Source of the DNA: CAVUPF01 sp963803755
GTDB taxonomy: Bacteria > Actinomycetota > Thermoleophilia > Solirubrobacterales > 70-9
Assembly: GCA_963803755.1 (NCBI GenBank)
Contig: CAWDNP010000011.1
Coordinates: 186,001 to 250,000, forward strand
Reading direction: 5' to 3'
DNA: 64,000 nt
The notes below the pieces were generated by a model. It was given only the letters and a program-made list of their open reading frames with translations. It was not told where the DNA came from and did no database searches. Of the stretch, positions 17,427 to 26,948 are shown one piece after another. Position 1 is the first letter of the stretch. Each line of letters begins with the position of its first letter. A program made the position numbers and the translations under genes.

Positions 17427-17690
17427 CTATGCCTGCGCGATGACTTCGCCAACCTCGACGCTGTCGATCGTCACAGCCATGGCGGAGCCAGCGGCCATCT
17501 GGTCAACGAGGGCCTGGGCCGCAGTCTCTGAGTCAAACACGGCGATCGAAGTACCGTGGTCTTGGGAGAGTGCGACCCAGTAGCCAGCAACGAATCCGGG
17601 TGCCGCGGAGACTCGCGGCACGAGCTCTTTCAGCTCAGCTTGGGCGGCAGGTAGATCGTTGATGGTGACCTTGATGACTACTGCATGCAT
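17427..17690 (-). CDS. Antibiotic-biosynthesis-monooxygenase-like (ABM) protein
   Basis: 87 residues from ATG 17688. MHAVVIKVTINDLPAAQAEL followed by VPRVSAAPGFVAGYWVALSQ and a final strand matches the ferredoxin-like fold of ABM/YdhR-type small proteins. These act as heme or quinone monooxygenases or as stand-alone stress proteins. No substrate can be inferred. It is monocistronic as far as seen. Confidence 0.55.
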   Translation of the reverse strand: MHAVVIKVTINDLPAAQAELKELVPRVSAAPGFVAGYWVALSQDHGTSIAVFDSETAAQALVDQMAAGSAMAVTIDSVEVGEVIAQA

Positions 17691-17875
17691 GGAAACACCT
17701 TTCTTGCGTTGGGTGCGGGCAAGCGTATGTCGTCGCAGAGTGCTGGTCAATCTCGGCCCCGCGCGCAGGGCGGCTCCACCAGAAGGGCGGTTTAGATCAG
17801 GCCGGATCGGAGTCTCACGACCTACCTCTATGACGAGTCATCACCTTGTTCGGCGTTGGCACGTACCGGCGTGGG

Positions 17876-18274
17876 CTACCGTTCCCAGTGCAGCGCGGCC
17901 GCCACCGCCTTGAGGCACGGGGCCTCGGATTCGCCGGGACCCGGAGTGACCTTGACGGCTGCCGCATTATTGGGCGAGTAAACGGAATCCGGTTCGCCTT
18001 CGTAGGCTTTCGCCTCCTCGCTTACGTGAACGCCCTCGATGTCGCACGTGCCGCCACCGCGGACGACGAAGGTGCGCGCGTCGCCGTAGCGGTTTTCCCT
18101 GTAGAGGTGCAGAGCGGCCACGAGCTCCCGTTCGATGGTCGCTTGGAATTTGCTGGACGCTTCAGCAGCTCTGATCTTCGATGCATTGCTCGGGTTGCTG
18201 GAGCTGGAGCCTCCGCTCCCGCAGCCGGCACTCACCAGAGCTGCCAGGAGCGAGACGAGGGCGATCCACTTCAC
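17876..18274 (-). CDS. Small lipoprotein
   Basis: 132 residues from ATG 18272. The signal peptide ends in a lipobox (VSAGC), and a Ser/Gly/Asn linker follows, so the protein is probably lipid-anchored. The mature part has an amphipathic helix and two cysteines (GTCDIEG, EAPCLKA) that may pair. Family unknown. Confidence 0.55.
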   Translation of the reverse strand: MKWIALVSLLAALVSAGCGSGGSSSSNPSNASKIRAAEASSKFQATIERELVAALHLYRENRYGDARTFVVRGGGTCDIEGVHVSEEAKAYEGEPDSVYSPNNAAAVKVTPGPGESEAPCLKAVAAALHWER

Positions 18275-18467
18275 GGCGCGAGCATATCCGCCCGGAAGCC
18301 GAAAATGGGAAGGGCGGACTCACTCCGTCTCCCTGCGGGGCCGCGGCGAGGCAAGCGCTATGGGGCCACAGCGCCATCAAGGAATCAGCGCATCGACCCG
18401 AAGGAGTTGCCGCCCCCGCATCACCTCGAACCAGACAGGCCAGCGTTGCGAGCGACTCTCTCGCTGG

Positions 18468-18866
18468 CTAACCGAAGCAGCGCCCGGTAATCGATAGTAC
18501 CCAAAACAGAAACAGGAAAAACGCTCCCAATGGGACAACGTTTCCTGCCATCGAGACCAACGCGCCTTTCATCCAACCAATGGCGGGAAAGAACAGGTCG
18601 GTCATAGCTCCCACTATTCCCGCGATCCCCACCACAATGAGGAAACGGACGAGTTCGCCATGCTGCTGCTCAGCAGGAATGAAATTAAAGATGCTGATCC
18701 CCAGCCCCACGAAGAACAATGCTATCAACCGTGCGCGACGGTCCGCCTCGGTACGTTGCCACATGACTACAAGTAAAAATGCCCACGCCACCACAATTAT
18801 TGGAGGCCCGATACTGCCTGCAAGACTAGGCGATCCAGGCTCACATTCTGCGATCAAAAGAAACAT
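18468..18866 (-). CDS. Four-span membrane protein, tandem paralog A
   Basis: 132 residues with about four hydrophobic segments (IIVVAWAFLLVVMW, LIALFFVGLGISIFNFI, FLIVVGIAGIVGAM, GAFFLFLFWVLSI). It aligns along its length with the next gene upstream (18908-19357), sharing the pattern WxRTEAxxRxxLxAxFxVGL and AGNVVPxG. The pair is a tandem duplication on the minus strand. Local base composition is less GC-rich than the window average. Role unknown. Confidence 0.55.
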   Translation of the reverse strand: MFLLIAECEPGSPSLAGSIGPPIIVVAWAFLLVVMWQRTEADRRARLIALFFVGLGISIFNFIPAEQQHGELVRFLIVVGIAGIVGAMTDLFFPAIGWMKGALVSMAGNVVPLGAFFLFLFWVLSITGRCFG

Positions 18867-18907
18867 CAGATTTTTAGTATTTCAGAAGGACGCTGCTGGT
18901 GTTCGCA

Positions 18908-19357
18908 CTATTCCAGCGAGCATTGCCCAGCAATGGCCAGTGTCCAAACCAACAGCACCAGCGTTATCCCAACCGGGACCACGTTACCGGCTACCGCGAA
19001 CCAGCCCCCCCTTAAAGGTCCGACAGCCCGGGAACACAAACCAATTACAATGCCTACCAAAGCAGCCATTCCCAGTACGAGCAGAAAGCGATGCAAATGG
19101 TTGTGGCCGCCCCCCGGGACGGCGGGAACGAAGTCAAAAACGCTGCAAGCTAGCCCCACCAGGAAGATAGCCAATAGCCACGGCCTTCCTGCCGCCTCCG
19201 TTCGCCTCCAGGCTATGACTAGCAGTAGGCCCCAGAGAGCTACAAGCAATGGCGGGGCGATAATCCAGACAACGCGCAGAGATCTCTGACTGGCGCAAGC
19301 GGCCATGCTCAGTAAACTTAAAGAAATAGCCATTGCCTTGAGTATCTCAGTCGGCAA
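18908..19357 (-). CDS. Four-span membrane protein, tandem paralog B
   Basis: 149 residues. It has the same layout as the 18468 gene, with an extra hydrophobic N-terminus (MAISLSLLSMAACAS). Shared motifs are AWRRTEAAGRPWLLAIFLVG and AGNVVPVG. It lies 41 bp upstream of its paralog, in one transcription unit. Role unknown. Confidence 0.55.
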   Translation of the reverse strand: MPTEILKAMAISLSLLSMAACASQRSLRVVWIIAPPLLVALWGLLLVIAWRRTEAAGRPWLLAIFLVGLACSVFDFVPAVPGGGHNHLHRFLLVLGMAALVGIVIGLCSRAVGPLRGGWFAVAGNVVPVGITLVLLVWTLAIAGQCSLE

Positions 19358-19423
19358 AGACGAAACAATCTTGGCTGGACAAATTGTCAGCGTTCGTCTT
19401 CTTTGCGACTTCGCGGTTCCTTA

Positions 19424-19585
19424 GAACCCCTTTCAAAATGAGCACGGCCCGGATGAGGCCGAGTGACGCTGCGCGATACGGCCCCTCCCCGGTTCCCACG
19501 TAGCGCTGCTACGCGGGAACCGTTCCGTGACCGTCTCGCTTGGTCATCTACCTCCCCGGACTCGCGCTCATTTTGAAAGGGGTTC
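19424..19585. repeat. MITE-like element, family 1, copy c
   Basis: 162 bp from GAACCCCTTTCAAAATGAGC to ATTTTGAAAGGGGTTC, flanked by TTA on both sides. The central GTAGCGCTGCTAC palindrome is intact. Confidence 0.85.
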
Positions 19586-19767
19586 TTACGCATCCGTGAT
19601 CTACGGCCCGCTGTCCGCAAAGACTTGGTTTTTGCTTCGATAGCGCTGCTGCAGAGCTGCGCCCCTCATGAACAGTCGCCTGAGAAGGCAGCCGAGGTAT
19701 CTCTAGGAGTAATTGGACGCCGCCCTAGATGTGATTGTCTAGCAGCAGCCATGGATTCCATTTGGCG

Positions 19768-19990
19768 CTATTCCAGCTGCTTTGGAACGCATTCCTCTGT
19801 CCATTGCCTGAGCACCGCTGGCTCGGGTCGGCCTTCCTGCATTTCCTTAGCGCCCACCTCAAGCTGTTCCTGCGTAATGTGGGCTTCGGCTTTTTTCAGT
19901 ATGCACCCGCATGTCGCTTCCGGAGCCCCGCTGGCATGGCACCCGGCGAGGAAGCTGGTCCGGTATACCGCCGAATATCCCGTTGCGGTC
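19768..19990 (-). pseudogene. Decayed small protein gene
   Basis: A minus-strand frame ending at a TAG (19768-19770) reads FLAGCHASGAPEATCGC and then ILKKAEAHITQEQLEVGAKE, finishing RQWTEECVPKQLE. The helix-rich, charged composition is clearly protein-like, and FLAGC could be a lipobox. No start codon with a signal peptide is visible upstream in frame. I take it as the 3' end of a broken gene. Confidence 0.35.
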
Positions 19991-20203
19991 GTTCTCGAGG
20001 CGCCGCAACCCCCAACCGCGAGCGCGGACCGCGACAGCCATGACTACGGCCGCAGTCTTCACATGCAGGTAATCGGCATCTCTGTCGACGGGTATTAGAG
20101 ATAGCCGCCGTACTTGATGCGCGGAATGGAGGTCCGCCGCAGAATGAGTGTCCATAGATCGCGGATCTAAGGCGATTCGGTCGGACTGCCGATGCTTGAA
20201 CCC

Positions 20204-20986
20204 ATGAACAAGCGGCTGCTTCGACCGGCTGCTGCCTGCCTCGTCCTCGCCGCGGCAAGCGCCGGTGTGGCCGGATGCGGGAGCAACGGCACTTCCGGCG
20301 CGCACAACGCGACCGTCAGCGCAAGGGCACCGATTACAAAGGCACAAGCTACGGCGTATGCGCGAGCAGTCAACTTGCGAGCCCGTGACCTTCCCGACTT
20401 GAGCATCATCTCTCCGGAAGGCGAAGGCGGAGGACCAAGGCCTGCTGCCCGTGCACTCAACCGATGCGTCGGTGGCGTGAACCCCGACCGCAGCATCGTC
20501 CGCATTCACTCGGCCAAATTCGGTTGGAACCTCGCAGGTCAGTTCGAGCGGCTCAACTCCGCAGTCGAAGTGATGCCGACCGCAGCCCTCACAAACCTCA
20601 GTAACGCCGCAAGCCGCAGTCGGCGCGGTCTCATGTGCGCCAAGCGCTACATCCCGTCCCTGATCGCCAAACAGGGCACCGCACGGGTTGAATATGGACC
20701 GGTCACCGTCTCCCGACTGCCTGACCCGTTGCCGGGCGTCGCTGGAAGTTTCGGGTACCGCATTGCGTTTACCGTCACCGTAAGGGGTGCCGGTACTGAA
20801 GAGATGGCCGACTACATGGCACAGCGAGTCAGGCGAATTCGGTTCTACATGGATGCGTTTGGATTCACCTCAGGACCAGCCGAAATCAACATGATCACAC
20901 TCGGTTCTCCGCGGCCGGTATCGCGAAGCGTGGAGGATCAGCTATTGGTACTGCTCTACAGCCGCACTAAGGCACACAGGCTTTAG
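20204..20986 (+). CDS. Lipoprotein of unknown function
   Basis: 260 residues from ATG 20204 (an alternative ATG at 20192 adds four residues). The signal peptide has a lipobox (SAGVAGC) followed by a Ser/Gly linker. The mature region is a mixed alpha-beta domain, with two cysteines (LNRCVGG, LMCAKRY) that may pair. The first segment, ITKAQATAYARAVNLRARDL, resembles actinobacterial lipoproteins of unknown function. It is monocistronic; the genes that follow are on the other strand. Confidence 0.6.
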   Translation: MNKRLLRPAAACLVLAAASAGVAGCGSNGTSGAHNATVSARAPITKAQATAYARAVNLRARDLPDLSIISPEGEGGGPRPAARALNRCVGGVNPDRSIVRIHSAKFGWNLAGQFERLNSAVEVMPTAALTNLSNAASRSRRGLMCAKRYIPSLIAKQGTARVEYGPVTVSRLPDPLPGVAGSFGYRIAFTVTVRGAGTEEMADYMAQRVRRIRFYMDAFGFTSGPAEINMITLGSPRPVSRSVEDQLLVLLYSRTKAHRL

Positions 20987-20987
20987 A

Positions 20988-21501
20988 TCAATTGATCCTT
21001 CCCGACGCCAGGTGCGGTCTTCGACCCTGATTGCTCTCGTGCCTCCATGCAATACGCGGCTCACGCAACAGGGACGCAGAATGCCTTTGCTCCCAACGCC
21101 CCAGCCAACGGCTGAGGGCGAGACTGACGAAGGCGAGGGCTAGACAGGCACCGCTCGCAGCTTCTGGAACCTGGAAGATTGCTGCAAATGCTGTCATGTA
21201 GACCAGAAGCGCTAGTGCGGTCAGGAAGACACGACGCCTTGTAACTCCAAGTACCTCCCGCTGTGGCGTCGGCGCAGTTGAGGCATTATCTGCCGCCTGG
21301 CGCACGAAATGCTGGAAAAACAGGGACAGCACCACCCCACAGAAAGCAGCACGACGCGCCATACGCGATCAGCGCATAGCGCACCGTCCATTGACCCGAT
21401 GTGCGATTGTCGGTGGTCGGCAACCAGTGAGGACTGGGCCACCACGGCCCATTAGATTCCGCGATCTCTATCTCGAACCCTATGTCACAGCGTTCGGCCA
21501 A
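20988..21501 (-). pseudogene. Membrane protein gene with a frameshift, downstream of the RHS locus
   Basis: The upstream frame starts MAERCDIGFEIEIAESNGPW at 21501 and reaches a hydrophobic segment (YALIAYGASCCFLWGGAVPV). The other frame then continues FVRQAADNASTAPTPQREVL, VFLTALALLVYMTAFAAIF and VSLALSRWLGRW to 20988. A single-base shift near 21310 separates them. The intact protein would be about 170 residues with three membrane spans. It lies 92 bp after the putative RHS immunity gene on the same strand, so it may be a further immunity-like protein. Confidence 0.45.
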
Positions 21502-21593
21502 CCTGCGTCATCAAGTTTGGTACACGAGTTTCGTACTCAAGGCAATTAAGGAATGGGTTGCATTTTCCAGCACTGGGGCCAGCCCAGCACCGC

Positions 21594-22016
21594 TCATCTT
21601 ACTCGCCCTGCGTCACGGTCCTCATCTTTGGATGCGCTGTTTACCTTTTTGTACCTGCGCTGCGTTCTAATGTTCGCAAAAATGAAGAGCGCCGCGACAA
21701 GAACATATATGCCCGCACTCCACCGATGGTGCCCAATGAGACCAAGCATCGTTGCAATCGCGGCCAATATAAATGCAGCGGCTAGGCCAGTACTGACTAT
21801 AAGCGCATTTTCAAACTGCGGATCTCCAACGGCTCCCTCCTTCCGAGACACGAATCTTCGTATTGGTCCAGCCATAGCAAGCCCCGCAAAAAACAGTACC
21901 CATATTGCGTCTGCAATCTGCCCGGCGGCGGCGAACACGATCGCGAGCCCGATTGCTCCCATTAAAAGGGCCCATCGCAAAATGCGGTACGTTACGTGGT
22001 GCTTCGTCGCAGTCAA
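21594..22016 (-). CDS. Four-span membrane protein, candidate RHS immunity protein
   Basis: 140 residues from TTG 22014-22016, with tagga just upstream. There are four hydrophobic segments (ILRWALLMGAIGLAIVFAAA, IWVLFFAGLAMAG, STGLAAAFILAAIATMLGLI, YVLVAALFIFAN) and a basic C-terminal tail. The native RHS toxin frame ends at a TAG only 3 bp upstream (22020-22022). That is the tight toxin-immunity spacing seen in polymorphic toxin loci. The toxin tip is hydrophobic and glycine-rich, so a membrane-bound immunity protein is plausible. Both points are inference from order and composition; the protein family is not recognised. Confidence 0.55.
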   Translation of the reverse strand: MTATKHHVTYRILRWALLMGAIGLAIVFAAAGQIADAIWVLFFAGLAMAGPIRRFVSRKEGAVGDPQFENALIVSTGLAAAFILAAIATMLGLIGHHRWSAGIYVLVAALFIFANIRTQRRYKKVNSASKDEDRDAGRVR

Positions 22017-22130
22017 CTCCTAACCAATTCCACTTGAAGGTGGTAGTGAGTCAGGCACTGGATAGCCTTCTAGGGCGGACTAACCCCAAGTACCCCGGAC
22101 ACCTCCGGGCTCCGTAGGGACGCCTTCATT

Positions 22131-22160
22131 CGGACGCCCCGGCCATGGCCGGGGCGTCCG
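22131..22160. promoter_or_regulatory. Perfect 30-bp palindrome in the IS481 leader
   Basis: CGGACGCCCCGGCCATGGCC and its continuation form a complete 30-bp palindrome between the left end and the transposase start, conserved in the second copy (60509-60538). Such a hairpin in the leader can block read-through transcription or hide the transposase start, as in other IS elements. That role is inferred. Confidence 0.5.
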
Positions 22161-22216
22161 CGCGCTCACCCACGCTTCCTGACGCCAATCAATGAAGCAC
22201 CAAAAGGGAGCGCGCA

Positions 22217-23209
22217 ATGACAGAGGATGACGTGCTGTTCGGATTCCGCCTGCGGCTGTTCACCCTGGCCGAGGAGCTGGGCAACGTTCCAGAGGCCTGC
22301 CGGGCGATGGGGGTGGCCAGGTCTACCTACTACGCCTGGAAGCCGAAGCTGGAGCGCTACGGCCTTAACGGACTGCGAGTCAGGGAGCGCCGTCGCCCGC
22401 GGATGCCCAACCAGGTCGGCCCTCACCTCGAGCACCGCATCCTCGCCTTTGCCCTCGGCCACCCCGGCTTCGGACCCAGGCGTATCTCAGCCGAGCTGGC
22501 GAGGGAGAAGTGGGGCGGGATCGCGATCTCTGAGAACGGCGTCTGGTGCGTGCTCAAGCGCTTTAACCTCAACACCCGCTCCAAGCGCCTGGCGCTGATC
22601 GCCCGCCACGCCGATCCCTACGAGCGCAAGCCCGAGCACCCGCCGAAGGAGCTGCACATCGACGCCTCTTGCCCCGGCGAGAAGGTGCAGATGGACTGCT
22701 TTTACGTCGGGCGCCTCTCGGGCAGCAAAGGGGTGATCTGGCAATACACCGCAATCGACGTCGCCTCCGCCTACACCTGGGCCTTCCTTCGCTCCACCGA
22801 GCACAACCCCACCGCCCGGTACACCGCCGAGCTGGTCCATCTGGTTGCCAAAGACCTCAAGCAGGCGGGCTGGAAGCTCGGCGAGGTCACCACCGATAAC
22901 GGCTCGGAGTTCCGCGCCGAGGGCTTCGGCAAGGCACTCGCCAACCACAAAGCCACCCAGCGCAAGATCAAGGCCGGGCGGCCGAACTCAAACGGCTGCG
23001 TGGAGCGAGTGCAGCTGACGATCTTGGAGGAGTGCTGGCGGCCGGCCTTCTCGCGCTCGCTGGCGCCGAGGATCACGGCGCTGCGGCGCGACCTCGATGA
23101 GTACCTGCGTTACTACAACACCGACCGTGCCCACACGGGCAGGCTGACGAAGGGGCGGGTGCCGGCGGATATCGTCTTCGGCGCCCGCAAGATGGCGAGC
23201 GTGAGATGA
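22217..23209 (+). CDS. IS481-family transposase
   Basis: 330 residues from ATG 22217, preceded by aaagggagcg. There is an N-terminal helix-turn-helix (EACRAMGVARSTYYAWKPKL) and then an rve DDE domain with D160 (VQMDCFYV), D227 (TTDNGSEF) and E263 (NGCVERVQ), the last two separated by 35 residues as expected. Basic residues around TDRAHTGRLTKGR close the protein. It is intact, whereas the second copy has a frameshift. Confidence 0.95.
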   Translation: MTEDDVLFGFRLRLFTLAEELGNVPEACRAMGVARSTYYAWKPKLERYGLNGLRVRERRRPRMPNQVGPHLEHRILAFALGHPGFGPRRISAELAREKWGGIAISENGVWCVLKRFNLNTRSKRLALIARHADPYERKPEHPPKELHIDASCPGEKVQMDCFYVGRLSGSKGVIWQYTAIDVASAYTWAFLRSTEHNPTARYTAELVHLVAKDLKQAGWKLGEVTTDNGSEFRAEGFGKALANHKATQRKIKAGRPNSNGCVERVQLTILEECWRPAFSRSLAPRITALRRDLDEYLRYYNTDRAHTGRLTKGRVPADIVFGARKMASVR

Positions 23210-24684
23210 ACCCGACCTGTCTTCACATCTCGGGGTTAGGACGTTCTAGGGCCATTGCACCGCCCCCGATACATGAGCCTACAGCTGCGGCGGCCCCGGT
23301 CCAAGGATCTAGAAACAACTCGGGAGCTGAGGCTCCAGCGTAGCCAAGTCCGGCAATGCAGCCGCCGGCTCCGACTCCTACCGGCGAGCTGTATATTGCC
23401 GCGATAGCCTTTCTGAGTTCTCGCAGTATGCATTCACCGCCATGGCCAATTCCCTTTAATATTGCGCTATCAGCCCTCCACTGTTGCGCGTCCGCTTCGC
23501 TTACGGCATTCCACAGTTCTTCAGTGAGTTCCACAAGTTCACTTGATGAACCCCGTGTCGGTTGAGGTCCAACTTTATCCGGTAGCATCCCAGTGGGATC
23601 AAAGTATTTCAGCGGATCTTGGTCGGCATATCCGTACGGGGATTGTGTGAGAGCAGTCAACGGATCACGCGTCAACAATTGCCCCGTTCCCGGATCGTAG
23701 AATCGTGTTCGCAGGTCTTGCAGCCCGCTACCGGCTTCGGTGTACTGGCCAGCGAATCCCAACGGCGTCGTCTGAGTTCCCGTGCTACCTTCCAAGGAGC
23801 CATATGCACCATAGGTGAACGTGCTGGTGGATTCGCCACTAGCGTTGGTCAGCATCCGAGTGCTGCCGAGTTGATCGTGATGACAATAGGTCGGGGTTTC
23901 TGCCGATGAGATTTGCTCAATTGGAAGGCCGTTAGGACCATAGATGTAGCTGCTCTGACCGTCACTGAGAGTCAACGGCAGTGCGCCAGTCGAATTCCAT
24001 GTCATGTAAGTAGTGGTGCCGGATATCGTCCGAGAGGCCAAAAGCTGGAGCCCATTGTACGCGTAGCTGTCGTTGATTTCCGCCGTTTCGCCTTCTTTTG
24101 GACGTTTGACTGAGGTCAGACTGCCAGCCTGGTTATAACCATAGGACGTGGCAGGGCCGACGGAGGGCATCGTTTTGGTCCGCTCGCCAATTTCGTTGTA
24201 TGTGTAGGTGACGTTCGTGCCTGATTCCAGCTCATCATCTTTATCGTAGGCGTTCGTCGTGCCGGGTGCTTTTGTCATATTGTTCGCTGCGTCGTATTCG
24301 TAGCTCGCCGTGCCAGCTTTGGTCAAACGATTATTTTCATCGTATGTGTAGCTGGTTTTTTCTGCACCCGGAAGTCCTTTGCTTGTCGTGCTTTCCACCA
24401 AACCGTCTTTATTGCGGGCATAGACAAGCGACGCGAGGGTTGTTTCCCCTTTGCCATCTTTGCTTCGCTCATCAGATCGGCATGGCTGTATGTGTAGGTA
24501 TCTACGTTGCCTGTTGTCGTCGGGAAGGTGATCTTGTTGAGCTGGGAGTCGCGGTTGTAGGCGAATTTCGTGGTGTGTTCGAGCCAGTCCTTGATGCTCT
24601 TGAGGCGGCCGGCGTTGTCGAATTCCTGGGTGGCTTGTCCGCGGGCGACTTTGTCGAGGATCTCGTCGGCGGTACTCTTGCGAA

Positions 24685-25362
<678 letters not shown>

Positions 25363-25380
<18 letters not shown>

Positions 25381-25525
25381 GCACGGCCCGGATGAGGTCG
25401 AGTGACGCTGCGCGGTACGGCCCCGTCCCGGTATCCCACGTAACGCTGCTACGCGGGAACCGTGCCGTGACCGTTCCACTTGGTCATCGACCTCCCCGGA
25501 CTCGCGCTCATTTTGAAAGGGGTTC
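25363..25525. repeat. MITE-like element, family 1, copy d
   Basis: 163 bp, with perfect ends AAGAACCCCTTTCAAAATGA and the complementary CATTTTGAAAGGGGTTCTT (outermost flanks CCAAG/CTTGG). It separates the DHFR-like gene from a PPOX gene whose 3' half is missing, so it marks a rearrangement or insertion-deletion boundary. It supplies stop codons to both genes. Confidence 0.85.
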
Positions 25526-25677
25526 TTGGTCTTCCATGCCTTGTCGTAGGAGCGAAAGAACGCGCGCTTTCCGTCGAAGGCGAGGCTGACCGGCGTTCCG
25601 ATCGGCGTGCCGTCGTGCTTGTAAGTGGTGAGGAGGATCGTCTTGGTATGTCTGAGCGAATCGAGGGTGCTGGCCAT
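25526..25677 (-). pseudogene. PPOX/F420-type oxidoreductase gene truncated at a MITE
   Basis: From ATG 25675-25677 it reads MASTLDSLRHTKTILLTTYK, then GTPIGTPVSLAFDGKRAFFR and SYDKAWKTK. It then enters the family-1 element (NPFQNERESGEVDD). The paralog at 57896-58278 shows what is lost: about 75 C-terminal residues. The family is the small PPOX-class split-barrel, F420- or flavin-dependent oxidoreductases. The remaining N-terminal third cannot form the full barrel. Confidence 0.8.
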
Positions 25678-25743
25678 CGCGCTCTCCTTTTGATCTGTGT
25701 TCAGACAACGCGACAGTAGCCCGGCGGCCACCGACGCGGAGTC

Positions 25744-26586
25744 TCAGAACGCGCGGTAGGAGCTCTTCGTGATCGTGAAGCCGTGATGGGAGCGGTTCGC
25801 GCAGCTGACCGCTCGCGATCCGATCGTGCAGGTCACGCTGATCGGGCCGATGCCCCACTGACGCCCTTGGCTGAGCGCCACCGGCTTAGTGCCGACGAAG
25901 GAGTCCTGGCTGAGCCGCGCAAGCAAGGAATGCCCAGTCGATCCGAGGAAGACGAAGCCGGGATCACCGACGCCGTTGGTTTTCGGAGCCGGCACCGGCT
26001 TGGCGCTACAGAGCAGCTGCATCGGCGGCGAGTTGACCGGGTGGATCGCAACGCCACAGGTGACCTTCCCGCCCAGCGCCGTCCACAGCTGCGCGCTCGA
26101 GGTCGAGGCGAGGCCGGAGCAGATGGTGGATGCACCGCTCCACAGCGTCCACGGCCCGAGCTTGCCGCCGGGACGTGAGGGCACGCGGACGGAGAGGCGG
26201 CGATAGGCGAGCGGGCCGCCGGCCGCGCAGTGACCGAGGTCCGATGCGTGCAACTCGATAGTGACGAGGCCCGGGTAGAAGCCGCCATGTGGCTTGAAGA
26301 TCGAATTCAGTCCCCGGCCTGTCGCGACCGAGTCACCCCAACCCGTCCAGTGGATGTGCGTGACCAGACCGCTGGGATCGCCTCCGTTGAAAATCCTCGA
26401 GGGGTGCACCTTGCCCCAGCCGGCGCCGTTCGGCTCAAAGCTCCGAGACCCGAGCACAGGCGCTCCCGCCGTTCGCGCCGCCAGAGCGTCGGCTGTTGGT
26501 CCGTGCGCCACTGCCGAGGCAACCGCTACGAGGGCCAGAAGCCCGCCCGAAGCAACGCAAGTCAAACGCCGCCTGCGTGCAGTCAT
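25744..26586 (-). CDS. Secreted 280-residue hypothetical protein, paralog 1
   Basis: 280 residues from ATG 26584. The signal peptide (LLALVAVASAVAHG) is followed by a mature domain with paired cysteines (LGHCAAGG, STICSGL, KVTCGVA, LLCSAKP, VTCTIG, VSCANRS), tryptophans and strands, probably a disulfide-rich beta fold. The paralog at 58341-59183 differs at about 16 of 280 positions by eye and is preceded in both places by the same PPOX gene, so the two arose by block duplication. Export and disulfides are the only safe inferences. Confidence 0.65.
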   Translation of the reverse strand: MTARRRRLTCVASGGLLALVAVASAVAHGPTADALAARTAGAPVLGSRSFEPNGAGWGKVHPSRIFNGGDPSGLVTHIHWTGWGDSVATGRGLNSIFKPHGGFYPGLVTIELHASDLGHCAAGGPLAYRRLSVRVPSRPGGKLGPWTLWSGASTICSGLASTSSAQLWTALGGKVTCGVAIHPVNSPPMQLLCSAKPVPAPKTNGVGDPGFVFLGSTGHSLLARLSQDSFVGTKPVALSQGRQWGIGPISVTCTIGSRAVSCANRSHHGFTITKSSYRAF

Positions 26587-26948
26587 GGGGCGACGTTACC
26601 AGGCTGCGAGGGAGCAAGCAGACATCGACAGACGAGCGCCGTCCTCAGGACATTAGGCCTTCGGTCCTGCGAGCGGACGGGGACAACGAGCAAAGCCGCG
26701 GCTACTTACTTCGCCGCGGCTTTGACGGCCCTCCGTGGGCCGGTGCTATTGGAGATTTACCCCCTGCTACACCGTCCGCTCGACCCTTCGAGCGGGGGAC
26801 AACTTTACCGCGGAGGGCGGGGTTGGTCAAAGAGAAATTTGGCTCCGGAGCCGCGTAGGCAATTTGGCCACTTGCGACCCCGATCGCACGTCACCGCGAG
26901 CTAGGCTGGGGGCCGGCTCTTATCTGCTCGTCACGACAGGAGGGAACG
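26587..26948. other. Intergenic stretch with hairpin and shared short repeat
   Basis: AAAGCCGCGGC (26692-26702) pairs with GCCGCGGCTTT (26713-26723) in an 11-bp stem that may terminate transcription. A hairpin repeat CCGCTCGA-CCCT-TCGAGCGG at 26776-26795, with its flank, is shared with 3811-3850. The ribosome-binding site aggaggg precedes the gene at 26949. No gene is supported here. Confidence 0.45.

Larger units (their letters stand above)
19358..20191. other. Intergenic stretch with a MITE-like element and a gene remnant
   Basis: It contains the family-1 copy at 19424-19585 and a minus-strand coding remnant at 19768-19990, listed separately. A plus-strand frame at 19625-20098 is open, but its cysteine-rich, irregular composition looks like the shadow of the remnant. 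Confidence 0.5.
22076..23243 (+). mobile_element. IS481-family insertion sequence, intact copy
   Basis: 1168 bp. The inverted ends are CGGACTAACCCC at the left and CGTCCTAACCCC as the complement of the right end. It is flanked by an 8-bp direct duplication TTCTAGGG (22068-22075 and 23244-23251), which contains CTAG. IS481 itself is known to prefer NCTAGN targets. The element carries one transposase gene. It inserted into the last codons of an RHS-type toxin gene on the opposite strand. A second copy at 60454-61620 is one base shorter. Confidence 0.93.

Noticed and set aside
19625..20098. 157-residue plus-strand gene
   Set aside because: Composition is irregular and cysteine/serine-rich; the opposite strand carries a better protein-like frame there.
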